Positions 58,828-64,000 of a stretch of 64,000 nt of DNA are shown here, one piece after another. The notes under the pieces are model-generated. The model made no database searches, was not told the DNA's origin, and was given only the letters and a program-made list of their open reading frames with translations. The DNA lies in assembly GCA_045594565.1 (NCBI GenBank), contig JAZNYT010000002.1:27943-91942 (forward strand), read 5' to 3'. This DNA is from RGIG6353 sp045594565 (GTDB lineage: Bacteria; Bacillota; Clostridia; Oscillospirales; SIG627). A program made the translations under genes and the position numbers. Within the stretch, counting starts at the first letter, position 1; each line of letters starts with the position of its first letter.

Positions 58828-59466
58828 ATGGAAAAGCTTATTGCAAAGGATTTACTTAAAATAAAGGCGGTTTTCTTCCGCCCCGAAGAGCCTTTTACTT
58901 GGGCTAGCGGAATTAAAAGCCCGGTATACTGCGACAACAGACTCACTCTCACTGCGCCCGAAGTAAGATGCGACGTTGAAAACGGACTTGCAAAGCTTAT
59001 AAAGGAGAACTATCCCGAAGCAGAGGTACTTATGGGCACTTCTACTGCAGGTATTGCACACGCGGCAATTACCGCTCACATTCTCGATATGCCTATGGGA
59101 TACGTAAGAAGCGGCGCCAAGGACCACGGACGCCAGAATCAGATAGAAGGTAAGCTTGAAAAGGGACAGAAGGTTGTAGTTGTTGAAGACCTTATTTCCA
59201 CAGGCGGAAGCGTTATCGAGGTAGTAAACGTTCTTCGAGAAGCAGGCGCCGAGGTACTCGGTATAGTTTCTATCTTTACCTACGGTATGAAGAAGGGACT
59301 TGACCGTCTTGCGGAAGCGAACGTTAAGAATATAAGCCTCACAAATTTTGATACCATTGCCGAGGTAGCAGCAGAAGAAGGCTATATCAAGACAGAGGAT
59401 ATCAAGCGTCTTATCGCTTTCAGAAACAACCCTTCCGACGAGAGCTGGATTGGAGCAAATAAATGA
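58828..59466 (+). CDS. pyrE: Orotate phosphoribosyltransferase
   Basis: A 212-aa type I phosphoribosyltransferase attaching PRPP ribose phosphate to orotate. PRPP motif VVVEDLISTGGSV; FTWASGIKSPVYCDNR is the N-terminal signature; the KDHGRQNQIEG loop is present. RBS aaggag. The end overlaps pyrB by 4 bases. Confidence 0.95.
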   Translation: MEKLIAKDLLKIKAVFFRPEEPFTWASGIKSPVYCDNRLTLTAPEVRCDVENGLAKLIKENYPEAEVLMGTSTAGIAHAAITAHILDMPMGYVRSGAKDHGRQNQIEGKLEKGQKVVVVEDLISTGGSVIEVVNVLREAGAEVLGIVSIFTYGMKKGLDRLAEANVKNISLTNFDTIAEVAAEEGYIKTEDIKRLIAFRNNPSDESWIGANK

Positions 59467-60377
59467 GAAGTGTTATCGACATAAGAGACTTATCAGTCGA
59501 AGAAATAGACCTTCTTATCAAAACTGCCAACGATATAATCGATAACCCTAAAAAGTATTCCGAGAAATGTCACGGCAAGAAGCTCGCAACTCTCTTCTTT
59601 GAGCCTTCGACCAGAACAAGACTCAGCTTTGAAGCGGCTATGTACGAGCTCGGCGGAAACGTCCTTTCTATGGCGGATGCAGGGTCAAGCTCTGCTAAAA
59701 AGGGTGAAAGTGTTGCAGATACAGCAAAGATGATATCATGCTACGCCGACATTATGGCAATGCGCCATCCCAAAGAGGGTGCGCCTCTCGTTGCATCTAT
59801 GAATGCAACTATTCCTGTAATCAATGCAGGTGACGGAGGACATAATCACCCAACACAGACTCTGGCGGATTTACTTACTATTAAGAGAGAAAAGGGAAGA
59901 CTCAATAACCTCGTTGTAGGTCTTTGCGGCGACCTTAAATTCGGTCGTACAGTTCATTCTCTTATTAGCGCGCTTTCACGCTATGAAGGCATTAAATTCG
60001 TTCTTATCTCTCCCGAGGAGCTTAAGGTTCCGGGATACGTTAAGAAGGACATTATCGAAAAAAACAATCTTCAATATATCGAAACCACCGATCTTGAGGC
60101 GGTTATGCCCGAGCTCGATATTCTTTATATGACGAGAGTACAGAGAGAACGCTTCTTCAACGAGGATGACTATCTCAGACTCAAGGATAGCTACGTTATC
60201 ACTCCCGAAAAGATAGCCCCTGCCAAAGACGCTTTGTGCATTATGCATCCTCTGCCCAGAGTAAACGAAATAAGCGTTGCTGTGGATGAGGATAAGAGAG
60301 CTTGCTATTTCAAGCAGGCATTATATGGTAAATATATGAGAATGGCTCTGATACTTATGCTTTTGGGGGAAATATAA
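59463..60377 (+). CDS. pyrB: Aspartate carbamoyltransferase, catalytic subunit
   Basis: A 304-aa enzyme combining carbamoyl phosphate and aspartate. Carbamoyl-phosphate site FFEPSTRTRLSFEAA; MRHPKEGAP (Arg/His) and NHPTQTLADLLTI; C-terminal MHPLPRVNEI. The next gene encodes the regulatory chain, so the enzyme is the E. coli-like B-class holoenzyme. Confidence 0.97.
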   Translation: MRSVIDIRDLSVEEIDLLIKTANDIIDNPKKYSEKCHGKKLATLFFEPSTRTRLSFEAAMYELGGNVLSMADAGSSSAKKGESVADTAKMISCYADIMAMRHPKEGAPLVASMNATIPVINAGDGGHNHPTQTLADLLTIKREKGRLNNLVVGLCGDLKFGRTVHSLISALSRYEGIKFVLISPEELKVPGYVKKDIIEKNNLQYIETTDLEAVMPELDILYMTRVQRERFFNEDDYLRLKDSYVITPEKIAPAKDALCIMHPLPRVNEISVAVDEDKRACYFKQALYGKYMRMALILMLLGEI

Positions 60378-60794
60378 ATGAATATTGATTCTATAACAAA
60401 CGGTATTGTAATAGACCATATAAGCGCAGGCAAGGGAATGAAAATATATCAGCTCCTTGAGCTTGATAAGCTTTCCTCATCAGTTGCGCTTATCCGTAAC
60501 GTTAACAGTACCAAAATGGGTAAAAAGGATATTATAAAGATAGACTGCAATCTCGATATAAATATGGATATTCTCGGCTTTGTTGACCCTAACGTTACTG
60601 TCGACATTATCAGAGACGGCGTTCTTACAGAAAAGAAAAAGATTGGGCTTCCCGAGACTCTTACCAACATAATTCATTGCAAGAATCCAAGATGTATTAC
60701 CGCTACCGAGCAGGAAATAAAGCACGTTTTCAAGCTCACCGACAAAGAAAACAAGATTTACAGATGTATATACTGTGAAAGTAAGGCGGAATAA
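60378..60794 (+). CDS. pyrI: Aspartate carbamoyltransferase, regulatory subunit
   Basis: A 138-aa protein with an allosteric nucleotide-binding domain (GIVIDHISAGKGMKIYQLL) and a C-terminal zinc domain with four cysteines (HCKNPRCI and RCIYCES). It starts directly after the pyrB stop. Slightly shorter than E. coli PyrI (153 aa), with both domains complete. Its presence means feedback by nucleotides at the ATCase step. Confidence 0.95.
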   Translation: MNIDSITNGIVIDHISAGKGMKIYQLLELDKLSSSVALIRNVNSTKMGKKDIIKIDCNLDINMDILGFVDPNVTVDIIRDGVLTEKKKIGLPETLTNIIHCKNPRCITATEQEIKHVFKLTDKENKIYRCIYCESKAE

Positions 60795-61613
60795 ATGAGA
60801 TACGTTATAGACCACGATTTACATATTCACTCCGAAATTTCAAAGTGCTCGAGTAATCCTGAGCAGACACCGAAAAATATTTTGAAGTATGCTGAGGATA
60901 ACGGCTTTAAAAAGATATGTCTCACAGACCACTTCTGGGACGATTGTGTTTCAGACTCTCTTATCGAATGCGGAAGAGAGGGTATGGCTGATTATTTGGA
61001 ACATAGCTTTGAAAAGCTCTCTACTGCACTTCCGTTACCCCAAGGAAATAACATCCGTTTCCTTTTCGGATGCGAAACAGAAATGTCAATAGGCAACTTC
61101 TTTGCTATAGGTAAAGACAGATATGATGCCTTTGATTTTATAATCGTTCCTATAAATCACCTTCACTTTAAGGGTCTTACAAGACGTCATGCCGATGACA
61201 CCATAGAGGCACACGTAGAAAGATATTATGAGCGTTTCAATGCATTGCTTCATTCCGATCTGCCTTTGCACAAAACCGGACTTGCACATCCGTGTTGCTC
61301 GCTTGGAACGGATGCCGGCAAATACTATGACTATCTTACCAAGCTGAACAGTCCTGTTCTTGAAAGCCTATTTTCAAAAGCTGCAAATCTTGGACTCGCA
61401 ATAGAAGTGAATTTTAACGCATTGTCGGCTGATTCTGCCATACTAAAAAAAGAAACTGATATTTATGCGATGGCTAAAAAAGCAGGTTGCAAATTCTATC
61501 TTGGAAGCGACGCACACACGCCTGGAGGACTTTCACGTGCTTATGAAAACTTTGATTCAGCAATCGACCTTCTTGGCTTGAAGGAGGAAGACAAAGCACC
61601 GGTTGCAAAGTGA
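60795..61613 (+). CDS. PHP-domain phosphoesterase-like protein
   Basis: A 272-aa PHP-fold protein. Metal ligands: HxH in DHDLHIHSEIS, His in LTDHFWDD, Glu in GCETEM, and Asp-His in LGSDAHTPGG. This resembles histidinol-phosphatase-like or nucleotide-processing phosphoesterases. It starts with no gap after pyrI, and an RBS lies in the pyrI end, so it belongs to the pyr operon. No pyrimidine role is established for it; substrate unknown. Confidence 0.85.
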   Translation: MRYVIDHDLHIHSEISKCSSNPEQTPKNILKYAEDNGFKKICLTDHFWDDCVSDSLIECGREGMADYLEHSFEKLSTALPLPQGNNIRFLFGCETEMSIGNFFAIGKDRYDAFDFIIVPINHLHFKGLTRRHADDTIEAHVERYYERFNALLHSDLPLHKTGLAHPCCSLGTDAGKYYDYLTKLNSPVLESLFSKAANLGLAIEVNFNALSADSAILKKETDIYAMAKKAGCKFYLGSDAHTPGGLSRAYENFDSAIDLLGLKEEDKAPVAK

Positions 61614-61625
61614 TTTTGTGTAACA

Positions 61626-61660
61626 GACGGTAATTTTTAATTACCGTCCGTTCTTACTTT
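61626..61660 (+). terminator. Hairpin at the end of the pyr operon
   Basis: A 10-bp stem GACGGTAATT / AATTACCGTC with a TTT loop, but only a broken T stretch (CGTTCTTACTTTT) follows, so efficiency is uncertain. Confidence 0.55.
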
Positions 61661-61709
61661 TAACTTTTGACGGTATATTTCTTAATAAATTTTTAATGGA
61701 GGCATTCCG

Positions 61710-62609
61710 ATGAAAAAGACAATTTTAACTATCTTAATTATGATAACCCTTATAGCAGTAATGCTCATTGCTTTGGTATCATGCGATGATGCTAATGCAG
61801 AAAAAGCACCGGTCGGAGGCGTGGACGTATCCGAAACACAGAAAGACACCGAAAATACACAGGCACCGCAGAGTAAGATTAAGATAGCAACAATAGCGGA
61901 AACGGTAATGTGGGATAGCGATGATATCAAGGTTACCGCATTAAGCCTGTCCGCTGATCAGTACTATCATATTCTTAATCTTCAGATTGAGAATAAAACA
62001 AGCAAGGATCTGTTTGTTATGGCATCCCGTACCGCGGTAAACAGCTTTGTTGTAGAGCCTTCCATGGGTGTGAACGTTCCTGCTAATAGCACAGCGAACG
62101 GTGCCTTTAAGGTCCGCCTTGATGACGTTGATGCAGATGTTATCGCAGATATTGAAACAAGATTCTCATATAGCAGCTCCGATTATACAATGAACAGAAA
62201 GACCGAGCGAGTAAAGCTTGAGACCTCCGAGGCTGCTTCTTATGATTATTCCTATGACGAGAGCGGTTTGCTTCTCTATGACGATAACGGCATCAAGATT
62301 ATTTTCAAGGAATTTAACGACGAGGGCGATCCCATCATATATCTCTCCAGCACCGGTGAACTGTCAGAAGGCTGTTGTGTAGAAGAATACGAAATGTATA
62401 TAAACGGCAAGAAGACCTATTCCGACTACTGTGAGTGGGTGTTTACAAACACGCGTAACCTTGCGGTGATGGAGCTTGAGGACAAGGACCTCGACGGCAA
62501 CGAGCTTGGCGAGGTTGAAAGCCTCAAGGTGTCCTTTAAAATCAGCAGAGAGAACCTTGCAGACTCCAGAGCTGTAAAAACAGAGCTTGTGGAAATCCCT
62601 GTAAAATAA
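61710..62609 (+). CDS. Lipoprotein of unknown function
   Basis: A 299-aa protein with a signal peptide and lipobox (LIALVSC, Cys at residue 25), a Ser/Thr/Gln-rich linker to about residue 52, and beta-rich sequence after it (TVMWDSDDIKVTALSL, then NLQIENKTSKDLFVMA), compatible with an immunoglobulin-like exported domain. I do not recognise the family. RBS ggagg. Followed by a terminator; transcribed alone. Confidence 0.75.
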   Translation: MKKTILTILIMITLIAVMLIALVSCDDANAEKAPVGGVDVSETQKDTENTQAPQSKIKIATIAETVMWDSDDIKVTALSLSADQYYHILNLQIENKTSKDLFVMASRTAVNSFVVEPSMGVNVPANSTANGAFKVRLDDVDADVIADIETRFSYSSSDYTMNRKTERVKLETSEAASYDYSYDESGLLLYDDNGIKIIFKEFNDEGDPIIYLSSTGELSEGCCVEEYEMYINGKKTYSDYCEWVFTNTRNLAVMELEDKDLDGNELGEVESLKVSFKISRENLADSRAVKTELVEIPVK

Positions 62610-62621
62610 AATCATGTACCG

Positions 62622-62657
62622 AAGCGCAGAGTTGTAAAAGCTCTGCGCTTTTTTTCT
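62622..62657 (+). terminator. Terminator of the lipoprotein gene
   Basis: A 10-bp stem AAGCGCAGAG / CTCTGCGCTT followed by TTTTT. Confidence 0.85.
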
Positions 62658-62693
62658 GTTTTTTTTATATTTCTCTTTTATTTTATTTGCAAT

Positions 62694-62704
62694 TATGCTA
62701 TAAT
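62694..62704 (+). promoter_or_regulatory. Extended -10 promoter of uvrB
   Basis: TATGC followed by TATAAT (62699-62704); the -35 is weak. No SOS operator is recognisable. Confidence 0.5.
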
Positions 62705-62743
62705 AAAATAATAATGCAATAATACGTAATAGGAGGTGCGTGT

Positions 62744-64000
62744 ATGGATAAGTTTAAGCTTGTTTCACCTTTTTCACCGACAGGCGACCAGCCCGAGGCT
62801 ATAAAAAGGCTTTCCGATGGTATTCTTATGGGAAACAAAGAGCAAACGCTTCTTGGAGTTACCGGCTCGGGTAAGACCTTTACTATGGCAAATATTATTG
62901 CAAACGTAAATAAGCCCACCTTGGTTTTGTGCCATAACAAAACGCTTGCAGCGCAGCTTTGCTCCGAATTCAAGAATTTCTTTCCCGAAAACGCAGTTGA
63001 ATACTTCGTGTCCTATTATGACTACTATCAGCCCGAAGCATATATTCCGGGTAGAGATATGTATATAGAAAAAGACTCCTCCATAAATGATGATATAGAT
63101 AAAATGCGTCATTCCGCAACGTCAGCTCTTTTTGAAAGGCGTGACGTTATTATAGTTTCCAGCGTTTCATGCATTTACTCTCTGGGTGACCCCATTGAAT
63201 ACGAAAATCTCGTTATTTCACTTCGTCCCGGTATGGTTATATCGAGAGAAGAGCTTATAAGAAAGCTTGTAGCCATCCAGTATGAAAGAAACGATATAGA
63301 TTTTGTTCGTAACCGCTTTAGAGTGAAGGGTGACGTTGTGGATATATACCCTGCAGGCTCTACAGACGTGGCTGTGAGAGCGGAGTTTTTTGGGGATGAG
63401 ATTGACAGACTTTCTGAGATAAACGTAGTTACAGGCGAAATTACGGCTCTTTTGACACATGTTGCACTCTATCCCGCATCTCATTACGTTACGACTGAGG
63501 ATAAAAAAGAAGAAGCAATAAAGGAAATCAAGAGAGAGCTCGTTGACAGAATAGCATATTTCAAGGACAGAAATATGCTCATCGAAGCGCAGCGAATAGA
63601 AGAGCGTGTAAAATATGATATAGAAATGATAGAAGAGGTAGGATATTGCTCGGGCATCGAAAACTATTCACGTATTTTTGCAGGAAAAGCGCCCGGAGCC
63701 ACACCTTACACGCTTCTCGACTATTTTCCCAAGGACTTTTTGTTGTTCGTTGACGAGTCACACGTAACTATTCCACAGGTCAAGGGAATGAGCGGCGGAG
63801 ACAGTGCCCGAAAGAAAAACCTTGTGGAATACGGCTTCAGGCTTCCAAGCGCCTACGATAACCGCCCTCTGTATTTTGATGAATTCAGAAACAAGCTTAA
63901 TCAGATAGTTTACGTCAGTGCCACCCCCGACGAGTACGAGCTTGAACGAAGCAGTCAGGTGGTAGAGCAGATTATCCGCCCCACAGGACTTCTTGACCCC
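62744..64000 (+). CDS. uvrB: Excinuclease ABC subunit B, N-terminal part
   Basis: The first 419 codons; the gene runs off the window. UvrB is the damage-verifying helicase of nucleotide excision repair. Seen: FKLVSPFSPTGDQPEAI, Walker A LLGVTGSGKTFT, the beta-hairpin FVSYYDYYQPEAY, the YCSGIENYSR block and FVDESHV (Walker B). RBS aggagg is 7 bases upstream. The RecG-like helicase half and UvrC-binding tail are outside. Confidence 0.96.
   Translation, partial: MDKFKLVSPFSPTGDQPEAIKRLSDGILMGNKEQTLLGVTGSGKTFTMANIIANVNKPTLVLCHNKTLAAQLCSEFKNFFPENAVEYFVSYYDYYQPEAYIPGRDMYIEKDSSINDDIDKMRHSATSALFERRDVIIVSSVSCIYSLGDPIEYENLVISLRPGMVISREELIRKLVAIQYERNDIDFVRNRFRVKGDVVDIYPAGSTDVAVRAEFFGDEIDRLSEINVVTGEITALLTHVALYPASHYVTTEDKKEEAIKEIKRELVDRIAYFKDRNMLIEAQRIEERVKYDIEMIEEVGYCSGIENYSRIFAGKAPGATPYTLLDYFPKDFLLFVDESHVTIPQVKGMSGGDSARKKNLVEYGFRLPSAYDNRPLYFDEFRNKLNQIVYVSATPDEYELERSSQVVEQIIRPTGLLDP

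Overview
The window is a stretch of a spore-forming, anaerobe-type Clostridia (Bacillota) chromosome, moderately AT-rich and densely coded on both strands. The placement rests on complete or near-complete sporulation loci (spoIIIAA-AH, spoIIGA-sigE-ymxH, spoIIAA-spoIIAB-sigF), an AddA-type helicase-nuclease, class 1B dihydroorotate dehydrogenase with its PyrK partner, acetate kinase, and promoters of the Gram-positive SigA type with extended -10 elements. I see no prophage, insertion sequence, CRISPR array or rRNA. It reads as core chromosome with one small non-coding accessory patch at 14.57-14.98 kb.

Layout. 0-4 kb: the end of nrdR, then three exported proteins (LCP-family, a hypothetical and a SpoIID-like amidase). 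4-8.1 kb, minus strand: a Nudix ADP-sugar hydrolase, a dGTPase-like HD protein, ymxH, sigE, spoIIGA, and a second Nudix protein. 8.2-14.4 kb: a Y-family polymerase and the eight-gene spoIIIA operon, whose gene ends overlap by only a few bases. 14.5-15.0 kb: tRNA-Arg(CCT), then an array of small perfect hairpins and a 19-nt inverted repeat. 15.0-18.7 kb: two tandem TIM-barrel epimerase-like genes, a metallo-beta-lactamase-fold protein, and pfkA. 18.7-23.1 kb, minus strand: a compact five-gene set (tmcAL, glycosyltransferase, DUF5685-type protein, J-domain protein with a cysteine-rich tail, membrane protein). 23.2-33.2 kb: acyl-CoA ligase, D-threonine aldolase-like enzyme, GntR regulator, XerC-like recombinase, acyl-ACP thioesterase, nagB, D-Ala-D-Ala carboxypeptidase, MATE transporter, YkvI-like membrane protein, TSCPD protein. 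33.3-42.5 kb: addA, valS, the spoIIA operon, ackA. 42.6-50.7 kb: galT-galK, a CBM9-like surface protein with an EEPKV repeat, proB-proA-proC, GIY-YIG and phosphodiester glycosidase proteins. 50.9-61.6 kb: one operon encoding every step of UMP synthesis (pyrC-carA-carB-pyrK-pyrD-pyrF-pyrE-pyrB-pyrI) plus a PHP-domain protein. 61.7-64 kb: a lipoprotein and the start of uvrB.

The sporulation genes form a regulatory chain. SpoIIAB holds SigF and SpoIIAA releases it; SigF activity leads to SpoIIGA cleaving pro-SigE. SigE then drives spoIIIA, and a SigE-like promoter is visible just upstream of spoIIIAA. The most notable single observation is that CarA has lost both the catalytic cysteine and the catalytic histidine of its glutaminase domain while the operon is otherwise intact, which points to an ammonia-dependent carbamoyl-phosphate synthase. 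Other points of interest are the hairpin array next to the tRNA gene, the DUF5685/J-protein operon, and the absence of sigG from its usual place beside sigE.
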